From the NCBI RefSeq assembly GCF_001697225.1, contig NZ_CP014671.1:558001-622000 (forward strand): a DNA stretch of 64,000 nt, read 5' to 3'. Below the pieces are notes generated by a model. The model saw only the letters and a list, made by a program, of their open reading frames with translations, did no database searches and was not told the DNA's origin. This document shows, piece after piece, positions 1-8,038 of this stretch. Position numbers and translations under genes: made by a program. The first letter of the stretch is position 1. Each line of letters starts with the position of its first letter. Origin of the DNA: Immundisolibacter cernigliae (GTDB taxonomy: Bacteria > Pseudomonadota > Gammaproteobacteria > Immundisolibacterales > Immundisolibacteraceae).

Positions 1-1769
1 CTGGTCGCCGTGTCAAAGTCGCCGTCAGCATCGGTCACCGTCTGCACCACGCCGATCGCCGCCGCACCGCTCAGGCTGACACCGTCGTCATGCGCGGCTC
101 CCATGCCGTCCACCGGGTGGTTGAAGGTGACGTGCTGCGTCACCGTGACTTCGCCGGTCGCGCTGTCGATGCTGATGGTGAAGGCTTTGATGCCTACGTC
201 GTTGTTGTCGCCCGTCCAGCCTTCGTACTGGGTGTCGCTGATCTTGTACAGATTGACTTCATCCGCACTGCCATTGACGAAGATGCCGGTGAGCGCCCCG
301 TCGGTCGCGCTCAGGCTATAGGTGGTCGTGCCTGCGCCGTCCTGGCCGTATACCGGCGCATTGAACAGGCCGGCAATGGTGGCAGCAGTAATCGTCGCCG
401 TGTCCAGACCGCCGGTTTCGTCCAGCGTGACCGAGCCCGTGCCAGCGTTCGCCGAGGCGTCCGGACCGTCGTCATACACCGTGATAACAATCGGCTGCGC
501 GGCCGTGCTGGTATATGACACACCATTAACGACTACGGTCGTGGAAACCTCAGCGGTGATGTTGATAGGCAGGGTGTCATTGTGCTGATCACCACCCTGC
601 GGGTGGTCCATCGGCTGGAGTTGGGTGAAGGTGTAGGTTTCATTGTTGTTCACCACGATCTGCCAACTACCGTCATTGGCTGTCAGGGTGTTGGTGGCGG
701 CATTCCACGTGGCGTCAGTCGCGGCCAGCGTGACGACGGGTGTCGTGCCCGCGCCCAAGTAAGTGACGTCAAGCACGCCCGTGACGGAATCCAGTCCGCC
801 GGTTTCGTCCACACTGTTGTTAGTGGCATCAATCGCAATATCGTCATCCACGATGGTGACCGTGGCGCTGTCATTGAGCAGCGTTGCACCGATAACGTTG
901 CTGAGCACAATCTGGAAGGTCTCGTTGCCCTCGATCACAGTATCGGCAACGATATTTTCGGTGACGGTAAAGCCGATAAACCCTGCGGGAATCGTGACGG
1001 TACCGGTTTGGGCGCCATCGAAAAAATCGTCCGGATTGGTCGCGGAAACCGGCACGATGGTGTAGGTAACAGTTACCGGTGTCGTGGCCACCTGGCTGAG
1101 AGTAATCAGGAACGTCACCTGATGGCTGAAGCCATCGGAACCTTCTATGACACTGGCGCCCGCGACCCCGCCCGTGATGGGCGTGCCACCGGGAATCAGG
1201 ACGATCCCGCCCTCGCCGGGCTCGCCCCCACCGATCTCCACATCCACCTCGACCGAAACCACGATGCTCGGCTCCGGCTCCTCGGTCGGCAGGATGATGT
1301 CGATGGTGTTCTCGAACAGCAGCGGCTCGGCGGCAGTAGGGATGCCCGCCTCGGGGTTCAGCGCATTGAAGTCGTGGTTCAGGACCACGAACGAGTGGCC
1401 ACCTTCTTCGCCACCGGCGCCGCCGGCGGCGGCCCCGGCCGCGGTGGGCGGCAGCAATTGGGTCGGATCGCCGCCGGCTTCGATGGCGGCCTGGATGTCT
1501 TCAACCCTGGCTACGGCGCTGGCGGCTTCCGCCTCCGGACCTTCCTGGCTGTAGACGTCCGAGTCCAGGACGGCTTGGGCGTTGCCGCCCAGGTCGAACC
1601 AGCCACCGTCGTTGAACTGGATGGTGACGGCGCCGGCATCGGCGGTGCGGATGATCTCGTCGGCGTAGACGACGTCCCCGACGACCAGGACGCGCTCGAC
1701 GCCGTCCGCGTTGACCGCGACGACGTGGCCAACGACGGTGGTGACGATGCCGATTTGCTGCGCTGCCAT
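1..1769 (-). CDS. LapA-type RTX adhesin, N-terminal 589 residues (partial, runs off the left edge)
   Basis: This is the start of a giant secreted biofilm adhesin of the LapA/BapA type, exported by a type I system and held in the outer membrane by its N-terminal plug. Residues 1-108 match the retention module. Residues 109-112 are TAAG, the di-alanine site that LapG-type periplasmic proteases cut in LapA, at almost the same position (108/109) as in Pseudomonas. Residues about 195-310 form a Calx-beta domain ending in VTIVDDD. After that come T1SS-143-type repeats, with DETGGLD at 321-327 and 450-456 and TDADGDFD near the visible end. The ATG at 1769 has GGAGAA just upstream. The frame has no stop to base 1, so the C-terminal RTX and secretion signals lie outside. 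Release is expected to depend on c-di-GMP through LapD/LapG, which are not in this window. Confidence 0.9.
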   Translation of the reverse strand, partial: MAAQQIGIVTTVVGHVVAVNADGVERVLVVGDVVYADEIIRTADAGAVTIQFNDGGWFDLGGNAQAVLDSDVYSQEGPEAEAASAVARVEDIQAAIEAGGDPTQLLPPTAAGAAAGGAGGEEGGHSFVVLNHDFNALNPEAGIPTAAEPLLFENTIDIILPTEEPEPSIVVSVEVDVEIGGGEPGEGGIVLIPGGTPITGGVAGASVIEGSDGFSHQVTFLITLSQVATTPVTVTYTIVPVSATNPDDFFDGAQTGTVTIPAGFIGFTVTENIVADTVIEGNETFQIVLSNVIGATLLNDSATVTIVDDDIAIDATNNSVDETGGLDSVTGVLDVTYLGAGTTPVVTLAATDATWNAATNTLTANDGSWQIVVNNNETYTFTQLQPMDHPQGGDQHNDTLPINITAEVSTTVVVNGVSYTSTAAQPIVITVYDDGPDASANAGTGSVTLDETGGLDTATITAATIAGLFNAPVYGQDGAGTTTYSLSATDGALTGIFVNGSADEVNLYKISDTQYEGWTGDNNDVGIKAFTISIDSATGEVTVTQHVTFNHPVDGMGAAHDDGVSLSGAAAIGVVQTVTDADGDFDTAT

Positions 1770-1930
1770 GGGTGTTCTCCCGGTTGAAGATTGTGTGGAA
1801 ACCGCGGCGCGGCGCCCGGATGGCCGGGCTGGCGGTTTTTACGGGACGCATGATGTGCGCCCCGGGCGGGCGTTGCTATTGGCTAGAAGTCCAAGGGAAG
1901 CGCGGTGAGCGCCCGGCATGGCCGGACCCC

Positions 1931-1985
1931 TACAATTTTCCGATGGCTCGCGCTAATCGCCCGGCGGAGCCGGGCTCCTACAAGG
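1931..1985. repeat. REP-like palindrome, family A copy 1
   Basis: The perfect hairpin GCCCGGC-GGA-GCCGGGC lies at 1959-1975 and is followed by TCCTACAA. The same unit, with the flanking words ATCGCCCGGC and CCGATGGC, recurs near 24931, 30501 and 53811. Nothing else is recognisable in the 258-base gap between the adhesin start and the hydratase gene apart from the adhesin's ribosome binding site. Confidence 0.75.
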
Positions 1986-2027
1986 GCGGTGATTGCGCGG
2001 CGTTGAACCGGGCGCCGCGGCGTGCGA

Positions 2028-2828
2028 TCAGGCGGCAGGCCAGTTCGGCGGGCGCTTGGCGAGGAAGGCGTCGATGCCCTCGGCGGCTTCTGCCATCAGC
2101 AGGTTTTTGGCCATGGTGGCGCTCATGTCGGCGTAGGCCGCCGCCTCGTTGAGGCCGATTTGCGCCTGCACGGCGGCCTTGCCCAGGCTCAGCACGGCCG
2201 GCGGGCGGCTGGCGATCTGCGCCGCCAGGGCGTTGGTTGCGGCGTCCAGCTCGCCGGTCGGCACCACCCGGTTGACCAGCCCGAAGCGATGGGCGGTGGC
2301 GGCATCGATCAGGTCGCCGGTGAACAGCATCTCCATGGCGTGCTTGTAGGCCACGTTGCGGGTCAGCGCCACCGCCGGGGTGCTGCAGAAAAGACCGATG
2401 TTGACGCCCGGCGTGGCAAAGCGGGCGTGGTCCGATGCAATGGCCATGTCGCAGCTGGCCACCAGCTGGCAGCCGGCGGCCGTGGCCACGCCATGCACCT
2501 GCGCGATCACGGGATGTGGAAAACGCCGCAGCGCCAGCATCACCTCGCCGCACAGGCCAAACAGGGCGCCGGCCGCCGCCTCGTCGGGCAGGGCGCGCAG
2601 TTCCTTCAGATCGTGCCCGGCGCAGAAGGCCGGGCCGGCGCCGGTCAGCAGCAGCACGCGCACGGCGGGGTCGGCTGCCAGTTCCGTCAGCGTGGTCTTC
2701 AGTGCCTGCAGCAGGTCTTCGGACAGGGCATTGCGCTGCGCCGGGCGGTTCAGGGTCAGGCGCACCACGCCGCCCGGATCGCGATCGGTGAGCAGCACCG
2801 GGCCGGTGGCCGGATCGGGGTGATTCAT
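2028..2828 (-). CDS. enoyl-CoA hydratase/isomerase family protein (ECHDC3-like)
   Basis: A 266-residue crotonase-fold protein. The oxyanion-hole stretch AFCAGHDLKEL and the block GVNIGLFCSTPAVAL are typical of the ECHDC3-like branch of the enoyl-CoA hydratase family. It probably acts on an acyl-CoA thioester in the cytoplasm; the substrate cannot be read from sequence. The ATG at 2828 (protein starting MNHPDP) was chosen over an upstream start at 2873, which would add a low-complexity leader. The gene is divergent from oxyR with 83 bases between the starts, so the two probably share a promoter region. A link to peroxide stress is only positional. Confidence 0.85.
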   Translation of the reverse strand: MNHPDPATGPVLLTDRDPGGVVRLTLNRPAQRNALSEDLLQALKTTLTELAADPAVRVLLLTGAGPAFCAGHDLKELRALPDEAAAGALFGLCGEVMLALRRFPHPVIAQVHGVATAAGCQLVASCDMAIASDHARFATPGVNIGLFCSTPAVALTRNVAYKHAMEMLFTGDLIDAATAHRFGLVNRVVPTGELDAATNALAAQIASRPPAVLSLGKAAVQAQIGLNEAAAYADMSATMAKNLLMAEAAEGIDAFLAKRPPNWPAA

Positions 2829-2911
2829 GGCGGCAGACCTCGCAGGATCGGCAAACGGCGCGGGCCGGCACAATACCGCATCCGCGTCTGCCCACCCAAG
2901 CCGAGTCGGCC

Positions 2912-3829
2912 ATGACCCTGAACGAACTGCGCTATCTGGTGGCGGTGGCCCGCGAGCGGCATTTCGGCCGCGCCGCGGCGCACTGTTTCGTGAGCCAGCC
3001 GAGCCTGTCCATCGCCATCCGGAAGCTGGAAGAAGAACTCGGCGTGCCGCTGTTCGAGCGCCTGCCCGGACACATCCAGCCGACGCCGATCGGCCAGCAG
3101 ATTGCCGACCAGGCGCGGCGCGTGCTGGCCGATGTCGACACCATCCGGGCGCTGGCCGCCACTGCCACCGATCCGCTGGCCGGGCCGTTCCGGCTGGGGG
3201 TGATCTTCTCGATCGGTCCGTATCTGCTGCCGCGGCTGATTCCGCTGCTCGGCCGCCTGGCGCCGCGCATGCCGCTGGTGATCGAGGAGAACTACACGGA
3301 CGATCTGGGCACCCGCCTGCAGCGCGGCGAGCTGGACGCCGTGGTGCTGTCGCTGCCGTACCGGGCGCCTGACATCGATGTGGTGCCCTGCTACCGCGAG
3401 GAGTTCGTGGTGGCGATGCCGCCCGGCCACCCCTGGACCCGCCAGGCCAGCATCGGACCGGCGCAGCTGGGGGACGAGAACGTGCTGTTGCTGGGACCGC
3501 GGCACTGCTTTCGCGACCAGGTGCTGGCCCTGTGCCCGGCGCTGATGCACAAGGGTGGCCAGCGCCTGGAGGGCAGCTCGCTGGAAACCATCCGCTACAT
3601 GGTGGCCAGCGGCGCCGGCATCAGCGTGCTGCCGGTGGGCGCGCTGGGCGAGTCGCCGCGCGAACGGGCGCTGCTGGCGGTGCGGCCGTTTCGCGGTACG
3701 GCGCCGTACCGGCAGGTGGCGCTTGCCTCGCGGACCGGCTTCTTTCGCCCACGGGCAATCGAGATCCTGGCGCAGGCCATCACCGACTGCGCCCCGTCCG
3801 CCACCGGTTCGTCATCGGCTTTCGGCTAG
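2912..3829 (+). CDS. oxyR: OxyR, peroxide-sensing LysR-family regulator
   Basis: A 305-residue LysR-type regulator with an N-terminal helix-turn-helix (residues about 18-45, with SQPSLSIAIRKLEEELG) and a substrate-binding domain. The redox pair is intact: HCFRDQVLALC puts cysteines at 199 and 208, the numbering of E. coli OxyR, so H2O2-driven disulfide activation is expected. The C-terminal block SLETIRYMVASGAGISVLP is also OxyR-like. The start ATG at 2912 opens MTLNELRYLVAVA, the usual OxyR start. Downstream lies rubrerythrin, with an OxyR-like operator in the gap. Divergent from the hydratase gene. Other LysR proteins lack this cysteine spacing, so the assignment is firm. Confidence 0.93.
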   Translation: MTLNELRYLVAVARERHFGRAAAHCFVSQPSLSIAIRKLEEELGVPLFERLPGHIQPTPIGQQIADQARRVLADVDTIRALAATATDPLAGPFRLGVIFSIGPYLLPRLIPLLGRLAPRMPLVIEENYTDDLGTRLQRGELDAVVLSLPYRAPDIDVVPCYREEFVVAMPPGHPWTRQASIGPAQLGDENVLLLGPRHCFRDQVLALCPALMHKGGQRLEGSSLETIRYMVASGAGISVLPVGALGESPRERALLAVRPFRGTAPYRQVALASRTGFFRPRAIEILAQAITDCAPSATGSSSAFG

Positions 3830-3849
3830 AATCGCTGCGGGCCGGGCAC

Positions 3850-3868
3850 CGATAGATATTGGCTATCG
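3850..3868 (+). promoter_or_regulatory. Putative OxyR operator
   Basis: The perfect inverted repeat CGATAG-N7-CTATCG contains ATAGATATTGGCTAT (3852-3866). It matches the OxyR half-element ATAGnTnnnAnCTAT at every fixed position except one (G for A). It lies 120 bases before the rubrerythrin start and just after oxyR. A second half-element at the usual spacing is not evident, so binding may be weak or to a single dimer. Confidence 0.6.
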
Positions 3869-3986
3869 GCGGCATTGGAAAAATCAACTTCCATCCCCCA
3901 CCTTGCCCGACTACCATGCGTAGCCGTGAAGTTCCGCCAGTCCGGCGGCAACCGAACGGTGTCAATCAACAGCAGGAGGTCATGAC

Positions 3987-4409
3987 ATGGCTACTTTGAA
4001 AGGCAGCAAGACCGAGGGCAACCTCAAGGCCGCATTTTCCGGCGAATCGCAGGCCAACCGGCGTTATCTGTACTTCGCCAACAAGGCCGACGTGGAAGGC
4101 TACAACGACGTCTCGGCGGTGTTCCGCTCCACCGCCGAAGGCGAAACCGGCCACGCCCACGGTCATCTGGAGTATCTGGAAATCGTCGGCGACCCGGCCA
4201 CCGGCCTGCCGATCGGCGCTACCGCCGAGAACCTGAAGGCGGCCATCGCCGGCGAGACCCACGAGTACAGCGACATGTACCCGGGCATGGCCAAGGCGGC
4301 CCGTGAGGAAGGCTTCTCCGAGATCGCCGACTGGTTCGAGACCCTGGCCAAGGCGGAGCGTTCGCACGCCAACCGCTTCCAGAAGGCCCTGGATACCCTG
4401 GGCAGCTGA
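3987..4409 (+). CDS. rbr: Rubrerythrin (short form without rubredoxin domain)
   Basis: A 140-residue ferritin-like di-iron protein, probably a cytoplasmic peroxidase that reduces H2O2. Candidate iron ligands are E20 (SGESQAN), E53 and H56 (GETGH), E90 and E94 (GETHEY), and E124 and H127 (ERSH). The C-terminal rubredoxin Cys4 domain of classical rubrerythrin is absent, so an external electron donor is needed; the downstream Fe-S protein is a candidate. A strong AGGAGGT at 3974-3980 decides the start at 3987. It is the first gene of a three-gene set with the GlpC-like protein and DUF3501, a set found together in many proteobacteria. Confidence 0.93.
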   Translation: MATLKGSKTEGNLKAAFSGESQANRRYLYFANKADVEGYNDVSAVFRSTAEGETGHAHGHLEYLEIVGDPATGLPIGATAENLKAAIAGETHEYSDMYPGMAKAAREEGFSEIADWFETLAKAERSHANRFQKALDTLGS

Positions 4410-4421
4410 GGCCCCGGCGCT

Positions 4422-4455
4422 GGCGGGGACCGGCAACGGTCCCCGCCTCGCTTTT
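4422..4455 (+). terminator. Hairpin after rubrerythrin, probable (leaky) terminator
   Basis: A perfect 10-base stem GGCGGGGACC / GGTCCCCGCC (4422-4431 and 4438-4447) with a 6-base loop is followed by TCGCTTTT. It sits between rubrerythrin and the Fe-S protein gene of the same set, so it may end most transcripts after rubrerythrin and lower expression of the two downstream genes. Confidence 0.7.
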
Positions 4456-4563
4456 CGGAACGTTTGTCGCGGGGTGCAAGGCCCCGTTGCTGGCCGGCCC
4501 GGGTGCCGAGCCATTGCCGTCATCAGTGTCTCAACGCCGGTCCGTTACGCAGGAGCCCCAATC

Positions 4564-5922
4564 ATGGCTGATTCCCCGTCCCGCACGCCGCCCCGCGAAG
4601 GCAGCCTGGAAGCCCCGACCCGGCACGCCATCGAATGGCAGACCGCCGAGTACTACGACGAGCAAGCGCTGGAGAAGGAGCTGGAGCGGGTGTTCGACAT
4701 CTGCCACGGCTGCCGCCGCTGCGTGAGCCTGTGCCAGGCCTTTCCGACCCTGTTCGATCTGGTGGACGAGTCCTCCACCATGGAAGTGGACGGCGTCGCC
4801 AAGGCCGACTACATCAAGGTGGTCGACCAGTGTTACCTGTGCGACCTGTGCTACATGACCAAGTGCCCGTACGTGCCGCCGCACGAGTGGAACGTGGACT
4901 TCCCGCACCTGATGCTGCGCGCCAAGGCGGTGAAGTTCAAAACCAAGGGCGCGTCGTTTCGCGACCGCTTCCTGACCTCGACTGATCTGACCGGTAAGCT
5001 GGCCGGCATTCCGGTAGTCACCGAAACCGTCAACGCCGTGAACCGCAACAAGCCGGCCCGCCAGGTGATGGAAAAGGTCATCGGCATCCACGCCGACGCC
5101 GTGCTGCCGCCGTTCGCGAGCAAGCCGCTGAAGCGCCACTTCAAGGATCAGGCCGCGGTCAACGCGCCGCTGACGCCGCAGCCCGGCGCCAACACCACCG
5201 GCAAGGTGCTGCTGTTCGGTACCTGCTACGGCCACAACCAGATGCCGGAGCTGGGCAATGACCTGGCGGCCATCTACCGTCACAACGGCCTGCCGGTGAC
5301 CCTGGCCGACAACAGCCGCTGCTGCGGCATGCCCAAGCTGGAACTGGGCGACATGGACTCGGTCAATGAGCTGAAAAAACACAACCTGCCGGCACTCGCA
5401 GCCTACGTGGACCAGGGCTACGACATCGTCGCGCCGGTGCCGTCCTGCGTGCTGATGTTCAAGCAGGAGCTACGCCTGATGTTCCCGGACGATGCCGACG
5501 TGCAGAAGGTCGCGGCGCGCATTTTCGATCCGTTCGAATACCTGATCGCCCGCCACAAGGACGGCTTGCTCAAGACCGATTTCAAGCAGCCGCTTGGCAA
5601 GATCGCCTATCACCCGCCCTGTCACCTGCGGGTGCAGAACATCGGCCTCAAGACGCGCGAGGTGTTCCAGCTGATCCCGGACACCGAGGTGGTGGCCATC
5701 GAGCGCTGCGCCGGGCACGACGGCACCTACGGCGTGAAGGTGGAAACCCATCCGCTGTCGATGAAGATCGGCACGCCGGTGTTCGACCGTGTGCGCGAGA
5801 TCGACCCCATCCACTACGCCAGCGACTGCCCGATCGCCTGCAAGCACATCGAAAGCGGCGTCGGCAACGGCAAGCCGTCCGAGCACCCGCTGCAGTTGCT
5901 GCGCCTGGCCTACGGAGTCTGA
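4564..5922 (+). CDS. Fe-S oxidoreductase, GlpC / heterodisulfide-reductase-like
   Basis: A 452-residue protein with two ferredoxin-type cluster motifs: C47-x2-C50-x2-C53-x3-C57 and C90-x2-C93-x2-C96-x4-C101-P. Two CCG-type domains follow, with SRCCGMP and RCAGHDGTYG, as in GlpC and HdrB. It probably shuttles electrons, and its place between rubrerythrin and DUF3501 suggests it serves the di-iron peroxidase; that role is inferred. The ATG at 4564 follows a GGAG ribosome site (CAGGAGCCCC). An upstream in-frame start near 4303 would lie inside rubrerythrin and read another frame of it, so it was rejected. The second cluster motif has four rather than three residues before its last cysteine. Confidence 0.87.
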   Translation: MADSPSRTPPREGSLEAPTRHAIEWQTAEYYDEQALEKELERVFDICHGCRRCVSLCQAFPTLFDLVDESSTMEVDGVAKADYIKVVDQCYLCDLCYMTKCPYVPPHEWNVDFPHLMLRAKAVKFKTKGASFRDRFLTSTDLTGKLAGIPVVTETVNAVNRNKPARQVMEKVIGIHADAVLPPFASKPLKRHFKDQAAVNAPLTPQPGANTTGKVLLFGTCYGHNQMPELGNDLAAIYRHNGLPVTLADNSRCCGMPKLELGDMDSVNELKKHNLPALAAYVDQGYDIVAPVPSCVLMFKQELRLMFPDDADVQKVAARIFDPFEYLIARHKDGLLKTDFKQPLGKIAYHPPCHLRVQNIGLKTREVFQLIPDTEVVAIERCAGHDGTYGVKVETHPLSMKIGTPVFDRVREIDPIHYASDCPIACKHIESGVGNGKPSEHPLQLLRLAYGV

Positions 5923-5925
5923 GCC

Positions 5926-6513
5926 ATGCAAAAACTCACCCGCGCCGACCTGCTGTCGCTGGAGCAGTACGCCGAGCAGCGCCCGGCGATGCGTGCCCGC
6001 GTGCTGGAGCACAAGAAAAATCGCCATATCCAGCTTGGCCCGCACGCCACGCTGGCCTTCGAGGATCGCCTGACCGTCCAGTACCAGATCCAGGAAATGC
6101 TGCGCATCGAGCGCGTGTTCGAGGCGCGCGGCATCCAGGACGAGCTGGACGCCTACAACCCGCTGATCCCGGACGGTCAGAACCTGAAGGCCACGTTCAT
6201 GATTGAGTACGACGACGAGGCCGAGCGGCGTCAGGCGCTGGCAAAGCTGATCGGCGTCGAGGACCGCGTCTGGCTGCGCGTGGCCGGCCACGAGCCGGTA
6301 TACGCCATCGCCGACGAGGACATGGAGCGCGCCAACGACGACAAGACCTCCGCCGTGCATTTCGCGCGCTTCGAGTTCACGCCGGCCATGATCGGGGCGC
6401 TGCATGCAGGCGCGGACCTGGCCGCCGGCATCGACCACCCGAACATGACGGTCAGCATCGACCCCCTGCCGGCCGCCACGCGCGCGGCGCTGGCGGCGGA
6501 TCTGGTCGGCTGA
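5926..6513 (+). CDS. DUF3501 family protein
   Basis: A 195-residue soluble protein of the DUF3501 family, starting 3 bases after the Fe-S oxidoreductase stop, so surely co-transcribed. It is rich in charged residues, with the typical N-terminal run LEQYAEQRPAMRARVLEHKK and a conserved middle segment QYQIQEMLRIERVFE. No catalytic motif or membrane segment is visible. The family has no settled biochemical role. Its constant pairing with rubrerythrin and a GlpC-like protein points to peroxide or metal stress defence, which is inference from context. Confidence 0.85.
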   Translation: MQKLTRADLLSLEQYAEQRPAMRARVLEHKKNRHIQLGPHATLAFEDRLTVQYQIQEMLRIERVFEARGIQDELDAYNPLIPDGQNLKATFMIEYDDEAERRQALAKLIGVEDRVWLRVAGHEPVYAIADEDMERANDDKTSAVHFARFEFTPAMIGALHAGADLAAGIDHPNMTVSIDPLPAATRAALAADLVG

Positions 6514-6550
6514 GCGGCCACCACACGCACCCATCGCAAGGACACCGTAA

Positions 6551-7156
6551 ATGCGACAGGCAAGACTGCTGCTGGCCACGCTGCTGGCTTTGGCCCTGAG
6601 CGGCTGCGGCTACAACAAGTTCCAGACCGGTGACGAGCAGGTCAAGGCGGCCTGGTCGGAGGTGCTGAACCAGTACCAGCGCCGCGCCGACCTGGTGCCC
6701 AACCTGGTCAACACGGTCAAGGGCTTCGCCGCGCAGGAGAAGGAGGTCCTGACGCAGGTGACGCAGGCCCGCGCCTCGGTCGGCTCGATCCAGGCCACGC
6801 CGGAACTGCTCAACGACCCGGAAGCATTCGCCAAATTCCAGGCCGCGCAGGGGCAACTGACCGGCGCTCTGTCGCGCCTGCTGGTGGTGTCCGAGAACTA
6901 CCCGCAGCTGAAATCGGACGCCAATTTCCGCGACCTGCAGGCGCAGCTGGAAGGCACCGAGAACCGCATCACCGTGGCCCGCAACCGCTACATCAAGGCC
7001 GTGCAGGACTACAACGTCACGGTGCGCTCGTTCCCGTCCAACCTGACGGCGATGCTGTTCGGCTACCGCGTGAAGCCGAATTTCACGGTCCAGAACGAGC
7101 AGGAGATTTCGGCGCCGCCGAAGGTCGATTTCAGCCCGGCACCGGCCCGGCCGTGA
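6551..7156 (+). CDS. lemA: LemA family lipoprotein
   Basis: A 201-residue LemA protein. It has a signal peptide ending in the lipobox LSGC (cysteine at 18) and then the family's helical core, with YQRRADLVPNLVNTVKGFA and, near the end, the signature TAMLFGYRVKPNF. LemA proteins are membrane-anchored helical bundles of uncertain function that commonly sit beside TPM-domain genes, exactly as here. Start ATG 6551 lies about 10 bases after GCAAGGA. The next gene begins 22 bases downstream, so the three are probably one operon. Confidence 0.92.
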   Translation: MRQARLLLATLLALALSGCGYNKFQTGDEQVKAAWSEVLNQYQRRADLVPNLVNTVKGFAAQEKEVLTQVTQARASVGSIQATPELLNDPEAFAKFQAAQGQLTGALSRLLVVSENYPQLKSDANFRDLQAQLEGTENRITVARNRYIKAVQDYNVTVRSFPSNLTAMLFGYRVKPNFTVQNEQEISAPPKVDFSPAPARP

Positions 7157-7178
7157 CCAACCGCCGCGGCGACGCCCG

Positions 7179-8036
7179 GTGCTGACGGCATCCCGAATCC
7201 TGATCCTGGCCTGGGCGCTGTGCAGCCCATGGGCGGCCCACGCGGAGGTGGCCGTCCCGTCGCTGACGGCCCGCGTCACCGACCTGACGGCGACCCTGAC
7301 ACCCGAGCAAAAGTCCACGCTCGAACAGTCACTGCGCGCCTTCGAAGCGCTCAAGGGCAGACAGATCGCCGTCCTGATGGTGCCCACCACGGCGCCGGAA
7401 ACGATCGAGCAGTATTCCCTGCGCGTAGTCGAGCAGTGGAAACTCGGACGTCAAAAGGTCGATGACGGCGCCCTGCTGATCGTGGCCAAGGACGACCGCA
7501 CGCTGCGCATCGAAGTCGGTTACGGCCTGGAAGGCGCCCTGAACGACGCCACCAGCAAACGCATCGTCAGCGAAGTCATCACGCCCTATTTCCGGCAAGG
7601 CGACTACTACGGCGGCATCAGTGCCGGTGTGGACCGGATGATTCGCGTCATCGACGGCGAAGTCCTGCCCCCTGCGCCAGCCAGGCCGGTGCGGGAAGGC
7701 GCCGCGTTGCTGCGTAATCTGCCCCTGGTCCTGTTTCTGATGGTGGCGATCGGTGGCGTGTTGCGGGCGGTGCTCGGACGGCTGCCGGGCGCAGCGGTCG
7801 GCGGCGCCATCATCGCGGTGGTCGCGTGGCTGCTGATCGGCACGGTCATCGTGGCCCTGATCGCCGGGGTGCTGGCCTTTTTGTTTACCTTGCTCGGCGG
7901 CGGACGCGGTGGCTTTGGCGGTTATCCGGGGGGTCTGGGCGGTCGCGGCGGGTTTGGCGGCGGCGGCTTTGGCGGCGGTGGTTTCGGCGGCGGCGGCGGC
8001 AGCTTCGGTGGCGGCGGCGCGTCGGGGCGGTGGTAG
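7179..8036 (+). CDS. TPM-domain membrane protein, YgcG family
   Basis: A 285-residue protein starting with GTG. The signal peptide (residues 1-22, cleavage after AHA) leads to a TPM domain at about 30-165, with GALLIVAKDDRTLRIEVGYG. Two hydrophobic segments follow (about 175-200 and 205-235), then a C-terminal tail made almost only of Gly, Phe and Ser (GGGGFGGGG type). TPM domains are periplasmic or lumenal and are linked to membrane-protein assembly or phosphatase activity. The glycine tail is typical of bacterial members next to LemA. Start choice is moderate because GTG has only a weak upstream ribosome site. Confidence 0.87.
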   Translation: MLTASRILILAWALCSPWAAHAEVAVPSLTARVTDLTATLTPEQKSTLEQSLRAFEALKGRQIAVLMVPTTAPETIEQYSLRVVEQWKLGRQKVDDGALLIVAKDDRTLRIEVGYGLEGALNDATSKRIVSEVITPYFRQGDYYGGISAGVDRMIRVIDGEVLPPAPARPVREGAALLRNLPLVLFLMVAIGGVLRAVLGRLPGAAVGGAIIAVVAWLLIGTVIVALIAGVLAFLFTLLGGGRGGFGGYPGGLGGRGGFGGGGFGGGGFGGGGGSFGGGGASGRW

Positions 8037-8038
8037 GC

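Noticed and set aside
582-1787. A 401-residue plus-strand open frame
   Set aside because: It is the antisense of the LapA-like adhesin. The opposite strand gives clear domains (retention module, Calx-beta), while this frame reads as low-complexity with no motif.
7897-8030. A short tandem DNA repeat of GGCGGCGG(T/C)TT type
   Set aside because: It encodes the Gly-rich tail of the TPM protein in frame; a coding-level low-complexity region rather than a separate element.
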